From positions 3,038,001 to 3,102,000 of the forward strand of contig OW818693.1 in NCBI GenBank assembly GCA_942493335.1: a DNA stretch of 64,000 bases. Reading direction: 5' to 3'. Source of the DNA: JAEWSN01 sp942493335 (GTDB taxonomy: Bacteria > Bacillota > Clostridia > DSM-8532). Both the position numbers and the translations under genes were made by a program. Every line of letters begins with the position of its first letter. The stretch's first letter is position 1. The notes under the pieces were generated by a model, which saw nothing but the letters and a program-made list of their open reading frames with translations, searched no databases and had not been told where the DNA came from. Positions 43,157 to 52,496 of this stretch are shown piece by piece.

Positions 43157-43513
43157 CTATTTGGTTGAACCTTCGACGAGTTCAATTCTTATTCCGAGGA
43201 CACCTTCCTTTATCTCACGCTCAATGGAATAAATCTTCCTTGTGTTCTCAATCATCTTATTGAGTGTCGAGCCTTCACAGCCAAATTCCGAAAAGGCAAA
43301 AGATGTGTACAGTTCTTGAAATGACTTGAATGGGTGCAAGGAAACAACGCGTGTCCTGATTGTTTCTTTCTCATCCGGCAGCAATCTGAAGACAATCTCA
43401 TCTCCAACCCTGATGAGTTTACGCTTTTCATCGTTGCACCTTACCTCGATGTGCTTGATCTTTTCCCTGATGGCCATAAATGGACGCTCATATAAACTCA
43501 TAACGTGTAACAT
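43157..43513 (-). CDS. ASCH-domain protein
   Basis: 118 aa with an ASC-1 homology (PUA-like) fold thought to bind RNA or nucleotides. Key stretches are LYERPFMAIREKIKHIEVRC, then NDEKRKLIRVGDEIVFRLLP and YTSFAFSEFGCEGSTLNKMI, followed by GVLGIRIELVE. AGGAGATGG precedes the start at 43513. It lies in a small low-GC pocket and is followed by nothing in the same direction before the terminator region. Function in this organism unknown. Confidence 0.85.
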   Translation of the reverse strand: MLHVMSLYERPFMAIREKIKHIEVRCNDEKRKLIRVGDEIVFRLLPDEKETIRTRVVSLHPFKSFQELYTSFAFSEFGCEGSTLNKMIENTRKIYSIEREIKEGVLGIRIELVEGSTK

Positions 43514-43567
43514 TGGGCCATCTCCTCTTCAGCGTTTAGTAGGCGACACCCATGCATTGTTCCTGCC

Positions 43568-44596
43568 TTATATTGCAAGCTTGCGCACATCCGCCAGAAA
43601 GCCTCGAACCGCCTCCTCTGGCGTAGCCCAGGAGGTCACCAGGCGAACCGCAGAAGTGTTTTCTTCCGCGGGAGCCCAGGTATAGAAGGCGTATTCCTGT
43701 TGCAGTTTTTCGATAAGCGCGTCCGGCAGAATCGGGAAGATCTGGTTCGTGGGGGACTCCACCAGGAAGGGGAAACCGAGTTCCTTCAGCCCATCCCGCA
43801 GCAAGCCGGCCATCCGATTCGCATGGGTGGCAAGGCGGAAATACAGACCGTCCCTGAACATCTCCCGGAACTGGATGCCCAATACCCTGCCCTTGGCTAG
43901 AAGCGCACCTTTCTGCTTCATGTGGAAGCGGAAGTCCGACTTCAGATTTTCCTTCACGATGACAAAGGCTTCGCCGATCAAAGCACCGTTTTTGGTTCCG
44001 CCGATGTAGAACGCATCGACAAGGTTTGGGAGATCGGAAAGGGTCACATCGTTCCCCTCGGCGCAAAGGGCGGAACCAAGCCGTGCACCGTCCATCAGGA
44101 GAATCAGGCGGTTCCGGTCACAAACCATGCGAATGGCCTGCAGCTCCGCCTTCGTGTAGATCGACCCGATTTCGGTTGATTGCGAAAGATAGACGAGGGC
44201 GGGCTTGACCATATGCTCGTCGGTATGGGCATCCACCGTAGTTTGGATCCCGAAAGCTGTCAGTTTTCCATCCACCGGGGGTACGGACAGGATCTTGTGT
44301 CCGGTGGCCTCGATGGCGCCGGTTTCATGGACGAGGATATGCCCGGATTCCGCAGCGATGGCGGCTTCATGCGGGCGCAGGAAGGCTGAGATGGCGGTGA
44401 GGTTCGTCTGGGTTCCGCCGGAAAGGAAATGGATTTCCACATCCTCCCGGTTCATGGCCTTTTTCAGCAGGGAAGCGGCTTCCAGGGAAAAGCGGTCTTC
44501 GCCGTATCCATCCTCCTGAACAAGATTTGTATCCATCATGGCCTGCAGGATGGCGGGGTGTGCGCCTTCGCCGTAATCGTTGCGGAAATTGTACAT
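43568..44596 (-). CDS. Low-specificity L-threonine aldolase
   Basis: 342 aa PLP-dependent enzyme that cleaves threonine or allo-threonine to glycine and acetaldehyde. The fold-type I pattern is clear: FRNDYGEGAHPAILQAMMDT, LSGGTQTNLTAISAFLRPHE, LILLMDGARLGSALCAEGND with the Asp for the cofactor, and FYIGGTKNGALIGEAFVI with the PLP Lys. CAGGAGGA precedes the start at 44596; the open frame extends 52 codons further without one. A promoter is at 44688-44716. Single-gene unit. Confidence 0.93.
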   Translation of the reverse strand: MYNFRNDYGEGAHPAILQAMMDTNLVQEDGYGEDRFSLEAASLLKKAMNREDVEIHFLSGGTQTNLTAISAFLRPHEAAIAAESGHILVHETGAIEATGHKILSVPPVDGKLTAFGIQTTVDAHTDEHMVKPALVYLSQSTEIGSIYTKAELQAIRMVCDRNRLILLMDGARLGSALCAEGNDVTLSDLPNLVDAFYIGGTKNGALIGEAFVIVKENLKSDFRFHMKQKGALLAKGRVLGIQFREMFRDGLYFRLATHANRMAGLLRDGLKELGFPFLVESPTNQIFPILPDALIEKLQQEYAFYTWAPAEENTSAVRLVTSWATPEEAVRGFLADVRKLAI

Positions 44597-44687
44597 GCGT
44601 CTGTCCTCCTGATGTTGGGTGACTGCCGGCGGGTGGAATGGAAACGTGGGGTTCGGGGCAGTGGTTGTGTGCCGGTGCGATGTGTCC

Positions 44688-44716
44688 ATTATAGACCGTG
44701 ACAGGGAGCCGTTCAA
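44688..44716 (-). promoter_or_regulatory. Promoter of the threonine aldolase gene
   Basis: Minus-strand TTGAAC (44711-44716) and TATAAT (44688-44693) with a 17-bp spacer. Confidence 0.8.
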
Positions 44717-44815
44717 TTCCGATACAGGGTTGCAGCCGATATGGCCGTGCAAGTCAGGCAGAAATTTCGATATGCATCAGAGGTTCATGCACCCTGGCCG
44801 ACGTTCCTCAATGGC

Positions 44816-46708
44816 TCAAACCCGATACCATTGCTCCTGCGCGGTATATAAGGTGGCATACTCGCCGTCGGCCCGCATCAGTTCCTCGTGTGTGCCCGTT
44901 TCTGCAATTGTGCCGTCCTTCATGACCACGATCCGGTCCACGAGCCGGCACAGGCCGACCCGATGGGAGACGATGATGGCGGTCCGTCCCTTTGCCAGCT
45001 CCGAAAAATGGGTCAGAATCTCGGTTTCCGTCAAAGGATCCAGGGCGCTGGTCGGCTCGTCGAGAAGGATCAGCTCGCTGGAACGGAAGAGGCCGCGCGC
45101 GATGGCCAGCTTCTGCCACTGCCCCCCGGACAGCTCAACGCCGCCGAACGTCTTGCCCAACTGGGCGTCCAACGCGTTCCCGCTTGTTTCGTTCCGTCCT
45201 GCCAGGTTGTTCAGTGCAGTCGCTTCCAATGCGGCCAGGATGCGCGCGTCATCCCCCATTGCCCCCGGTTCGGAAATGGCGACATTCTCCCGCACGGAAA
45301 GGTTGTATCGGGTGAAATCCTGGGCAATGGAAGATACTGTGGACAGATAGGCTTCACGGTCCAGTGATTCCAGCGGCTTCCCGTCGATGCGGATCCGCCC
45401 TGCCTCGGGTCGATACAAGCCCAGGATAAGCTTCGTCAGGGTTGTCTTTCCGCTGCCGTTGATTCCGAGCAGGGCGATCCGCTCGCCTTTTCGGATTGTC
45501 AGATTCATATGATGGACGGCATGCCCTTCCTGCCCGGGGTACCGGAAATCCACGTCTTCCAGGCTGATGGATTCCTTCAGGCCGGTATAGGGCTCCGTTC
45601 CCAGCTGTTCTTCGGGCAATGCCAGGAAAGTATAGTAATCCCGGGCATAGCCCAGCCTCTCAGGGAAACTGCCGATATCGATCAGGATGCGCTTCATGTC
45701 CAGCTGAAGGCTCATGAAGGCGGCAATGGCAGCGCCCAGCACGCCGACAGTCACCACCCCCTGCAGCGCCAGCAGCAGAACGATGCCGATGGAAGCGCCA
45801 TATCCTGCAATCCGGAAGCCTTCGCAGAAGAGAAGGGAAGCGGCATCCTTTTTCTGGACGGACCAAAGCTCTTCGTTGACTTCGTCCCGGACACTGCGCC
45901 ATTTGTCCGTGATGTAGCTGTCAAAGCCCATCACACGCATTTCCCGGGCGGACCGGGGCTGGTTGAACAGGTTCCATAGATAGGTCAGCAGACGGGTCTT
46001 CTTTGCCTGGGCAGCTTTGACGTAATAGAATTCCCGTCCGCGGATACGGCTGGAAACGAGATAAGGCAGGACGGATAGTACACAGACCGGAAGGAGCCAG
46101 AGACTGTACCGGGAGAGGACCGCGACGATGCTGAAAAGGCTGACGAAGGACTTTAGAAAGATCAGACCCCGGTTGAACAGGGAGGAAAGGGTCTCATTGT
46201 TCACGGCCTTTTCCGCCTGTTCCTTTCGGTTCAGCAGGGCCGGGTCCTCAAGTGAGATCAGTGGCAGCCGGGCCATCTTGGCGAAAAGATCGATGCGGAA
46301 GTAATGCGTTCCCTTCTCATAGATGCCGGCGTTGATGGTGATACTGGAGAAAAAGTACAGCAGGTCGTTGACCAGATAGGTGCCGAGGTACAGGAAGGCA
46401 TACAGATACAGTTCCCGCTTCAGAGTGGCATCGACGGGGAGCGGAGCGCTTGTCAGCACACGGGCGGCCCGATCGAACAGGCCCACGGAAAGGAGCGCAC
46501 CAACAGCTGGCATGAGGGCGGCAGACAGATGATTCAGCATGGTCAGCAGGCTGGACCAGGGCGCCCATTTCAGCAGACTGCCATAGATGTTTCTCATGAT
46601 CCGGAAGGAGCTGATGGCGGGGGTTCTGGGGCTGCTGGGAGTGCTGGGAGTACCGGGAATGCTGCTGGTGCTTGTGGTGGCGGTGCCGGGGGCGGTGTCC
46701 TTTTTCAT
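44816..46708 (-). CDS. ABC exporter, fused membrane and ATPase subunit (second partner)
   Basis: 630 aa. The N-terminal ~35 residues are a Thr/Ser/Pro repeat encoded by near-tandem GGGAGT units. A six-helix exporter domain follows, then the ATPase: Walker A ALLGINGSGKTTLTKLI, signature ELSGGQWQKLAIARG, Walker B SELILLDEPTSALDP, and the switch His in IIVSHRVG. Its start overlaps the stop of the partner gene by 4 bp, so the two form a heterodimer. Export substrate unknown; multidrug, peptide or lipid are all possible. Confidence 0.92.
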   Translation of the reverse strand: MKKDTAPGTATTSTSSIPGTPSTPSSPRTPAISSFRIMRNIYGSLLKWAPWSSLLTMLNHLSAALMPAVGALLSVGLFDRAARVLTSAPLPVDATLKRELYLYAFLYLGTYLVNDLLYFFSSITINAGIYEKGTHYFRIDLFAKMARLPLISLEDPALLNRKEQAEKAVNNETLSSLFNRGLIFLKSFVSLFSIVAVLSRYSLWLLPVCVLSVLPYLVSSRIRGREFYYVKAAQAKKTRLLTYLWNLFNQPRSAREMRVMGFDSYITDKWRSVRDEVNEELWSVQKKDAASLLFCEGFRIAGYGASIGIVLLLALQGVVTVGVLGAAIAAFMSLQLDMKRILIDIGSFPERLGYARDYYTFLALPEEQLGTEPYTGLKESISLEDVDFRYPGQEGHAVHHMNLTIRKGERIALLGINGSGKTTLTKLILGLYRPEAGRIRIDGKPLESLDREAYLSTVSSIAQDFTRYNLSVRENVAISEPGAMGDDARILAALEATALNNLAGRNETSGNALDAQLGKTFGGVELSGGQWQKLAIARGLFRSSELILLDEPTSALDPLTETEILTHFSELAKGRTAIIVSHRVGLCRLVDRIVVMKDGTIAETGTHEELMRADGEYATLYTAQEQWYRV

Positions 46709-48630
46709 GCCGCATCCCCTCCTTCCCCTTCTTGACAGGGTTCCCCGTCTGCTCCGGATGAATCCGCGCCTGCGAAGCCTTCATCCCAGCCGCCTCCCCG
46801 GTACCACGCGCTCTGGGCCTCATACATCCGGGCATACAGGCCGGATTCCGCGATCAATTCCTCGTGGGAGCCGTTCTCCGTGATGTGTCCTCCGTCCAGG
46901 ACCAGAATGCGGTCCGCCATACGGGCGCTTGCGAGCCGATGGGAAATCAGGATGCAGCCCCTGTTTTTAAGCACTTCCGCGAAAGACTGGTACATGCGGC
47001 TTTCCGCGAGCGGGTCCAGGGAAGCGGTCGGCTCGTCGAGGATGACGAAGGCACTGTCCGCCGCACAGGCCCGTGCGATGGCGAGGCGTTGCCATTGGCC
47101 TCCGGAAAGGTCCCGGCCGCCATCTTCCAGCTTTCCGAGCACATCGTCCAGCGCAAAGCCTTCCGCCATTCCCTGCCGTAATGCGGTTTGGAGGTGTGCG
47201 TCATCCGCGATCCGGGAAATGTTGCCGAACGCCACGTTTTCCCGGACCGTCAGTTCGTACCGGCAAAAATCCTGGAAGACGACGCTGAACGCCCGTTGCC
47301 GGTCTGCTTTGTCCAGCGTGTCTAGATCCCGTCCGTTCAGGAGAATCCGCCCTGATTCCGGCGCATACAGGCCGCACAGCAGCTTGATGAGCGTCGATTT
47401 CCCCGCCCCGTTCACACCGACAAGGGCGATTCGCTCGTTTGGCCTGATGGTGAAGGATATGTCGTCCAGCACAGGTTTCTCCATGCCGGGATACCGAAAG
47501 GTGACCTGCTCGAATGCAAGGGCAAGAGGAAGGGGTTTCTCGGGGTCCGTTTCCTCGTAATGATTCCTGTTTACGGAAGGATTCATATCTGCGGAAGATT
47601 CCCTGTTTTCGGAAGGTTCCCTGTTTTCGGCATGAACTTCCGTCCGCACCTCCGGCAACCCCAGGAATTTTTCGTAGTGCCCGATGAGCAGGTAGCGGCT
47701 CCGGACATTCTGAAGCGTGTGGGACAACTGTTCCGCCTGGGCCATGACAAGGCCGGTGGAGGCAACAAGTGCGGTGAATACGCCGATGGATGCGTTCCTT
47801 TCCAACACGGCCCGCACCAGAACCAGGACCGTGAAGAAGGACCAGGCCTTGAACAGAAGCGTGCCGACAAGAAATCGTCGCTGGGCGCGATATGTAGTGG
47901 CGAGGCGCGTCTCCAGAACTTGATGGGTGAGGTTTTTCCATTTCTTCTCAATGAAGCCGGTCGCACGGAACACCTTTAGTTCGGACAGGGAAGACTTTGT
48001 GGACAGCAGGCTTCCCAGATCGTGCATGCGTCGCTCGTCCGTCGACTGTTTGTCAAACATCACGTTCATCATGTCCATGGCCCTGAAATCGAACCAGGCC
48101 ATCGGAAACAGCAAAAGCAGGAATCCCGCCGTGAACCACCAGCCAATTTGTGCAAACAGCAAGGAGGTGCCGACAAGCGAGACGAAAATCGTCAGAAAGT
48201 TTGTCAGGTTCAGGAACAGGTTGAGCAGATGCTCCTGTGGATTGTCACTCATTCGGCTGATCGTGTCCTGGGTCCCGCTGTCCTCGAAACAGGCATAGTC
48301 CAGCCGCTTGAACTTCTCCACAAGAATGGGGGTCAGTCCCTCGTTGAGACGGCGCTGGAGGCGGATGAACAGCAAGCCGTCGAAAAAACCGCCGGTTGCA
48401 TTAAAGAACAGTGAGAACAGGAGCAGGCCGCCCCACAGAAACAGCGGGGAAAGGTCGTCATGTCCCTTTGCACCTGCCGCTGTAGACAGGCTGTCGATCA
48501 GTTTTTGCAGGAAGAAGACCCAAAGCGGGGTCATGATGGCTGAAACGCCCAACTGCAGCAGCTTCAGCATCGTGTCCATACGGGCATGCCGCAGCAGGAT
48601 GCGGATCGTCTTGAAGGATTGCCGGAACAT
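46705..48630 (-). CDS. ABC exporter, fused membrane and ATPase subunit (first partner)
   Basis: 641 aa. The membrane domain spans residues 1-310. A linker near residues 335-375 (rich in Asn, Glu, Arg and Ser) is encoded by four 18-bp repeats. The ATPase has Walker A ALVGVNGAGKSTLIKLL, signature DLSGGQWQRLAIARA, Walker B SAFVILDEPTASLDP and switch ILISHRLA. AGGAGG precedes the start at 48630; the open frame runs 45 codons further up. It is 58 bp after the GH172 gene and overlaps its partner, so all three may share a transcript. Confidence 0.92.
   Translation of the reverse strand: MFRQSFKTIRILLRHARMDTMLKLLQLGVSAIMTPLWVFFLQKLIDSLSTAAGAKGHDDLSPLFLWGGLLLFSLFFNATGGFFDGLLFIRLQRRLNEGLTPILVEKFKRLDYACFEDSGTQDTISRMSDNPQEHLLNLFLNLTNFLTIFVSLVGTSLLFAQIGWWFTAGFLLLLFPMAWFDFRAMDMMNVMFDKQSTDERRMHDLGSLLSTKSSLSELKVFRATGFIEKKWKNLTHQVLETRLATTYRAQRRFLVGTLLFKAWSFFTVLVLVRAVLERNASIGVFTALVASTGLVMAQAEQLSHTLQNVRSRYLLIGHYEKFLGLPEVRTEVHAENREPSENRESSADMNPSVNRNHYEETDPEKPLPLALAFEQVTFRYPGMEKPVLDDISFTIRPNERIALVGVNGAGKSTLIKLLCGLYAPESGRILLNGRDLDTLDKADRQRAFSVVFQDFCRYELTVRENVAFGNISRIADDAHLQTALRQGMAEGFALDDVLGKLEDGGRDLSGGQWQRLAIARACAADSAFVILDEPTASLDPLAESRMYQSFAEVLKNRGCILISHRLASARMADRILVLDGGHITENGSHEELIAESGLYARMYEAQSAWYRGGGWDEGFAGADSSGADGEPCQEGEGGDAA
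47562..47633 (-). repeat. 18-bp in-frame tandem repeat in the ABC linker
   Basis: Four 18-bp units, of which the last two (plus-strand TTCCCTGTTTTCGGAAG) are nearly identical. On the coding strand they encode a six-residue pattern such as ENREPS, ENRESS between the membrane and ATPase domains. Confidence 0.85.
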
Positions 48631-48688
48631 GGACGCCTCCTGTGGGATGCGGATTTTCTTGTGATGCGTTTTGAAGACACGCTTGTGC

Positions 48689-50752
48689 CTATCCGTGAAG
48701 ATCCGAGAGCCGCAGCCAGTGGAAGCCGCCCTTTCCCTCATCTGCGATGCGAAGGACCGCTTCACGGCCCAGATAGTCCTCCACCAACCAAAGAATTCTC
48801 CGAGGAGTTTCTCCGTTGCCGCCGGTTCTGGCCAGGACTTCCCCCGTCACGGCATCTGCCAGCTCAATCCAAAGACCGGTTGGGTCCCGGTGGGCTGTGC
48901 CGGACAGTAGGAAATCCATCTGCCGGTGTTTCAATATGAAAGTGGGGGACTGGAAATAACCGGTTCGTCCCGTTTCCGAGGTGGTCTGACAACTCAGGCT
49001 GGAAACCGTGCCCGCATTTGGCGGGGGGAATGGATCCGGAAGCGGATTGCTTGCCGGAATCCGTTCCAACGGGTGGGTTGGCAGACATTGTGCCTTATCG
49101 GTCATGGAGGGCGCATTGTCTGTCAGTGTGCAGATCCCGACCTGGAAGGCATCCGGCAGATCCACACGTTTCCAACCCGCAAGAGAAGTCGTGAAGGGAA
49201 GCGGCTGGCCGTCCCGTTCGGGGTGTCGGTTCCGCACGCAATGACTCGAACGGGCCTCCAGGGAAACGGCCGGAATTCCGTCCGGGCTGTCCCCGTACCA
49301 GTATGCGACGGCGCCGTATTGCACGAACCGGTCTCCATGATACTTTTCCAGGTTGAATTCCAGACCGTCGCGGAACGGGATGGCATCCGGCACATGGATG
49401 CGGATAAAGGAACGGTCTCCCCGGTCGTGAATGCCACCCTCGTTTGAAATCTGGGCGTGATAAGCCTTTGAAAACAAGTCGGTGAGTGCCCAGGCATAGC
49501 CGAAAAAATCCTCGACGCCGGTTCCGAACAGGGACGGATAACGTTCGCCGTCCACGAAGATCTTCTCGTCGCCCTCGCCCCACCAATACCAGCCATCTCC
49601 GGCCTTCGGGTCCAGATTGTCGTAATATTGCGACACCATCAGGGACAGTCCGAGGAAAACGCCTGATCCGGGCACCTTCAGGAGGGTTTTGTCCGGCCAT
49701 CGGTCCGTACGACCGTGGGAGAAGGCGTCCTTGTTCCATTTCGCATGGAAACGAAGGGGAGACGAATCCTCACGATAGGATTCTTTCCGGATTGAAAACT
49801 GAAGAGAGACATCGTCCAATCCGTCATTTTCCAACACAATGCGCGCGCTCTGCGAGTAAGGCATCGGAAACCGGCACCAGAACCAACCGTCATGACTGAA
49901 GCCCATCAGCAGGGTCTCGTAGCGAGTGGGGCCACAGGCACAACCGAAGAAATCTCCCAGCGGAGCCCAAACGGAAGGCGATGCTTCACTGTCCCAGAAA
50001 ATCGAGAGGGTCAGGGCCTTCAAGGTCGTGAAATCGGGATGATCCGGCTTTACGCAAAGATGGCAGAGATGTCCGGAACCCGGATCATAGAAAATAGCCC
50101 TGGTTTCACCGGGTTTCAGGAGGATTTGTCCCATCTGTCCGTCTTGTGGATCGGGTGCGAAACGGGCGTGATCCAATCGCTCAATGAACCGGTCGGATAC
50201 GTTTTGCAAAGCCGCTGTTGCATGCGGGGGTAGCGGATGTTCAAAGGCTTCCACTTGTGCATCCTGCTGGAACTGCGTGTAGTGGATCTGGTAATAGCAG
50301 CCCCAGTCTCCGGACAACCGCACCTCGCAGGACCGGCTGTAGGAGATTGGCACCCAGCAATTTCGCCCCCCGGCGGATTCATAGCAGAGACCGGGAAAAG
50401 GGAACGGGTCCCCGGTGCCACGGAAACAGTCCTCAAAAGGGAAGGCATATTCGGTCCCGTCGATCGCGAAATGGATCTGTCCGGAGCCGGCCAACGCGGT
50501 CCAGATGTGCCAGATGCAGCCTGGACCCTCCATACGCGCGATGACAAGGCTGCCGTCGGGAAGCCGCTCGATATACCCTGTTCCGTCGTCATTGGCGCCC
50601 CAATCCTTGTAGGTGTCCGTCTGTGCATCATACCGGCTTCGCCTGTCGCCGCTGGACCATTCGCCGGCTCGTTCTTCCGGATGCCGTGTCAAAAGAAGGT
50701 CGGGATCGGTCAGACGCTGCATGAGGGACAAATAGGAATGAGTGATCTCCAT
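48689..50752 (-). CDS. DUF2961/GH172-family protein
   Basis: 687 aa. DUF2961 signs are WSSGDRRSRYDAQTDTYKDW at the N terminus, MEGPGCIWHIWTALAGSGQI, FAIDGTEYAFPFEDCF and GDGWYWWGEGDEKIFVDGER, then FGTGVEDFFGYAWALTDLF, where the acidic residues of GH172 enzymes lie. GH172 members cleave or form difructose anhydrides or act on arabinofuranosides. The start at 50752 follows GGAGGAA, and a promoter lies at 50876-50904. There is no signal peptide. It heads a unit with the ABC exporter pair. Confidence 0.9.
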   Translation of the reverse strand: MEITHSYLSLMQRLTDPDLLLTRHPEERAGEWSSGDRRSRYDAQTDTYKDWGANDDGTGYIERLPDGSLVIARMEGPGCIWHIWTALAGSGQIHFAIDGTEYAFPFEDCFRGTGDPFPFPGLCYESAGGRNCWVPISYSRSCEVRLSGDWGCYYQIHYTQFQQDAQVEAFEHPLPPHATAALQNVSDRFIERLDHARFAPDPQDGQMGQILLKPGETRAIFYDPGSGHLCHLCVKPDHPDFTTLKALTLSIFWDSEASPSVWAPLGDFFGCACGPTRYETLLMGFSHDGWFWCRFPMPYSQSARIVLENDGLDDVSLQFSIRKESYREDSSPLRFHAKWNKDAFSHGRTDRWPDKTLLKVPGSGVFLGLSLMVSQYYDNLDPKAGDGWYWWGEGDEKIFVDGERYPSLFGTGVEDFFGYAWALTDLFSKAYHAQISNEGGIHDRGDRSFIRIHVPDAIPFRDGLEFNLEKYHGDRFVQYGAVAYWYGDSPDGIPAVSLEARSSHCVRNRHPERDGQPLPFTTSLAGWKRVDLPDAFQVGICTLTDNAPSMTDKAQCLPTHPLERIPASNPLPDPFPPPNAGTVSSLSCQTTSETGRTGYFQSPTFILKHRQMDFLLSGTAHRDPTGLWIELADAVTGEVLARTGGNGETPRRILWLVEDYLGREAVLRIADEGKGGFHWLRLSDLHG

Positions 50753-50875
50753 ATAGATTCCTCCGGACTTATGCAAAAGGCGGGGGCCATTGTGCAACGT
50801 GGTTGATGCCGTTCTTCAGGATGCGGAAGAATGAGGACCGCAGGGCTGAAACGGGTGGAATCGCGGACTGCCCCC

Positions 50876-50904
50876 ATTGTATCCGCTGGTCCTTTGCATG
50901 ACAA
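50876..50904 (-). promoter_or_regulatory. Promoter of the GH172/ABC unit
   Basis: Minus-strand TTGTCA (50899-50904) and TACAAT (50876-50881) with a 17-bp spacer, about 125 bp before the GH172 start. Confidence 0.75.
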
Positions 50905-50913
50905 GAACAACCG

Positions 50914-50946
50914 GCAGAAGACCCGCTTTGAAAGCGAGTCTTCTGC
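50914..50946 (-). terminator. Stem-loop, probable terminator of the methyltransferase gene
   Basis: GCAGAAGAC (50914-50922) and GTCTTCTGC (50938-50946) with inner CGCTT/AAGCG pairing. No long T-run follows; on the minus strand the downstream sequence is GGTTGTTCTT. It sits between the methyltransferase stop and the next promoter. Confidence 0.55.
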
Positions 50947-51020
50947 GATCACCGACGATCAAGCCATACGATGGGAACAGGATTGTCATCACATGAATGG
51001 CCTTGCAGTGATAAGCTGGG

Positions 51021-51677
51021 TCACGCGCAATGATTTGCTGCAGGATCCTTATCGCGCTTGACAGCCAGGACTGTATAGATGGCAGGACCCAGTCTTGTCT
51101 TTCCCAGTACACCAAAGCCGATGGAGGACAGGGCCTCTTCGAGTGCTTCGGAGCCAATACGAATGGACATGGGCGGTCCTTCAAGAATATCGTCATCCTT
51201 TTCGTACTCCAGACACAACAAGTGCCCGCCTGGTTTCAACACTGCATGGATGTTCGTGAGGGCAATTGTCAGAGAACGCACTTCATGGAGGATCAAGGAG
51301 GCCATCACAAAATCCACACTGTTGTTTTGAAGGCTTATCGTTTCGATTGACTCGTGAATCAGATGAATATTGGCAAGACCTTTTTCCTTTGCCTTGTCTT
51401 CGATGAGGCTGAGCATATGGCTGTCTGGATCCATTGCGAAGACCTTGTTGGACGTTCTTTCAGCCATGGGAATGGTAAAAAAACCTGAGCCGGCACCAAT
51501 ATCAAGGAGTATGTGACCATCTTGGATCGGCATTTGGCCGATCAGGACTTCGGGTGAGATGAGACGGGTTCTTTGCGGGCTATCCAAAAAGGCGGTTTTG
51601 TTCGAATGCATTTGATCCATATGACTGTGGTCCATATGATTGGGATCCGTGTGTTTGTGATGATGCATGGGTTTCAT
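51021..51677 (-). CDS. SAM-dependent methyltransferase with His-rich N terminus
   Basis: 218 aa class I methyltransferase. SAM-binding motif I is ILLDIGAGSGFFTIPMAERT, the acidic loop is FAMDPDSHMLSLIEDKAKEK, and motif III/IV is NSVDFVMASLILHEVRSL. The first 25 residues contain eight His (MKPMHHHKHTDPNHMDHSHM onward), likely a metal-binding tail. TAGGAGGA lies before the start at 51677; an earlier in-frame ATG lacks it. It follows an Rrf2 regulator gene in the same direction. The substrate may be a metalloid or small thiol; this is inference. Confidence 0.85.
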   Translation of the reverse strand: MKPMHHHKHTDPNHMDHSHMDQMHSNKTAFLDSPQRTRLISPEVLIGQMPIQDGHILLDIGAGSGFFTIPMAERTSNKVFAMDPDSHMLSLIEDKAKEKGLANIHLIHESIETISLQNNSVDFVMASLILHEVRSLTIALTNIHAVLKPGGHLLCLEYEKDDDILEGPPMSIRIGSEALEEALSSIGFGVLGKTRLGPAIYTVLAVKRDKDPAANHCA

Positions 51678-51699
51678 GGCATGTCCTCCTATTAAGTAC

Positions 51700-51730
51700 A
51701 ATAAAGACTATTAATATCTATAATAAAGAC
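51700..51730 (-). promoter_or_regulatory. Direct repeat in the methyltransferase leader, candidate regulatory site
   Basis: AATAAAGAC at 51700-51708 and again at 51722-51730, 22 bp apart (two helical turns), with AT-rich sequence between. The spacing would place two bound regulators on one face of the DNA. It is a candidate site for the adjacent Rrf2 protein. Confidence 0.5.
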
Positions 51731-51867
51731 AAAAGAATGATGGCGGCGCTGCGAATCATGCTCCGTTCCTTCTCTGTCACAAACCTCCCGCTCAGATAAG
51801 CTTGTGGGACAATGGCGTGATGCACCGCCCTACTATATGTCATGACTTTTCAAAGGCAACTCGGCTT

Positions 51868-52248
51868 TCAGACGATGTCAATCAGGCGCTTTTCCTTCAA
51901 GTGGAGCACCATTTTTTCTTCAGCTTCCCGCATGGTGGCCTCTATGCGGCATGTGTGGTTTTCGTCCACGTCGCATGTAAAAAGAGCACCGGTGCCTTCT
52001 ATGGCTTGAATGACGTCGAAAAAGCTTATCTCTGTCTTTGGTTTCCGAAGGCAATACCCTCCATTTGCGCCAGGTGTGGATTGAATCAGGCCTGCCTTGA
52101 CCAATTGGGTCAGGATCTTTGACAGGTAGGTTGGTGAAATGCTCTTGCTGCTGGCTAAAGGCTGAAGACTCAAATTGTCATTTCCTTCTTGTTTGACGAA
52201 GTATGTCATGATATGCAGCGCATAGTTCGTTGCCTTTGTGTATTTCAT
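51868..52248 (-). CDS. Rrf2-family transcriptional regulator
   Basis: 126 aa. The winged helix reads KYTKATNYALHIMTYFVKQE and SKSISPTYLSKILTQLVKAG, with LIQSTPGANGGYCLRKPKTE as the wing. Two cysteines (FTCDVDENHTC) occur where Fe-S members carry three; so it may sense metal, thiols or redox state through a different set. TTGGAGGA precedes the start at 52248, and a perfect sigma-A promoter is upstream. Downstream in the same direction is the methyltransferase, the likely target. Lower GC than neighbours. Confidence 0.9.
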   Translation of the reverse strand: MKYTKATNYALHIMTYFVKQEGNDNLSLQPLASSKSISPTYLSKILTQLVKAGLIQSTPGANGGYCLRKPKTEISFFDVIQAIEGTGALFTCDVDENHTCRIEATMREAEEKMVLHLKEKRLIDIV

Positions 52249-52291
52249 GCAGGTCCTCCAAAAAAGATATCGCGGACTGTGTATATCTGCG

Positions 52292-52320
52292 ATTATAGAC
52301 GAATCATTTATGTCTGTCAA
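52292..52320 (-). promoter_or_regulatory. Consensus promoter of the rrf2 gene
   Basis: Minus-strand TTGACA (52315-52320) and TATAAT (52292-52297) with a 17-bp spacer, an exact consensus. Confidence 0.9.
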
Positions 52321-52487
52321 TGGTTGTTTGGGATCAGGCAATTGAATGATAACGTTTCGGCATGAAAAGAAGCAAAGAGCAAATAGGGCCATGTCGACTA
52401 TGCTCAGCGATGAAGCAAGAGCATGCCCGATCTGAACCGGATTTCAAACAGGTAGGCTGTCAGCTTATCAACCTGAAAGGGCGAGCG

Positions 52488-52496
52488 TGGTATAAT
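52488..52496 (+). promoter_or_regulatory. Extended -10 promoter of the coiled-coil gene
   Basis: TGGTATAAT with TATAAT at 52491-52496 and no good -35. Because the box covers the ATG at 52495, translation must start later, at about 52543. Confidence 0.65.
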
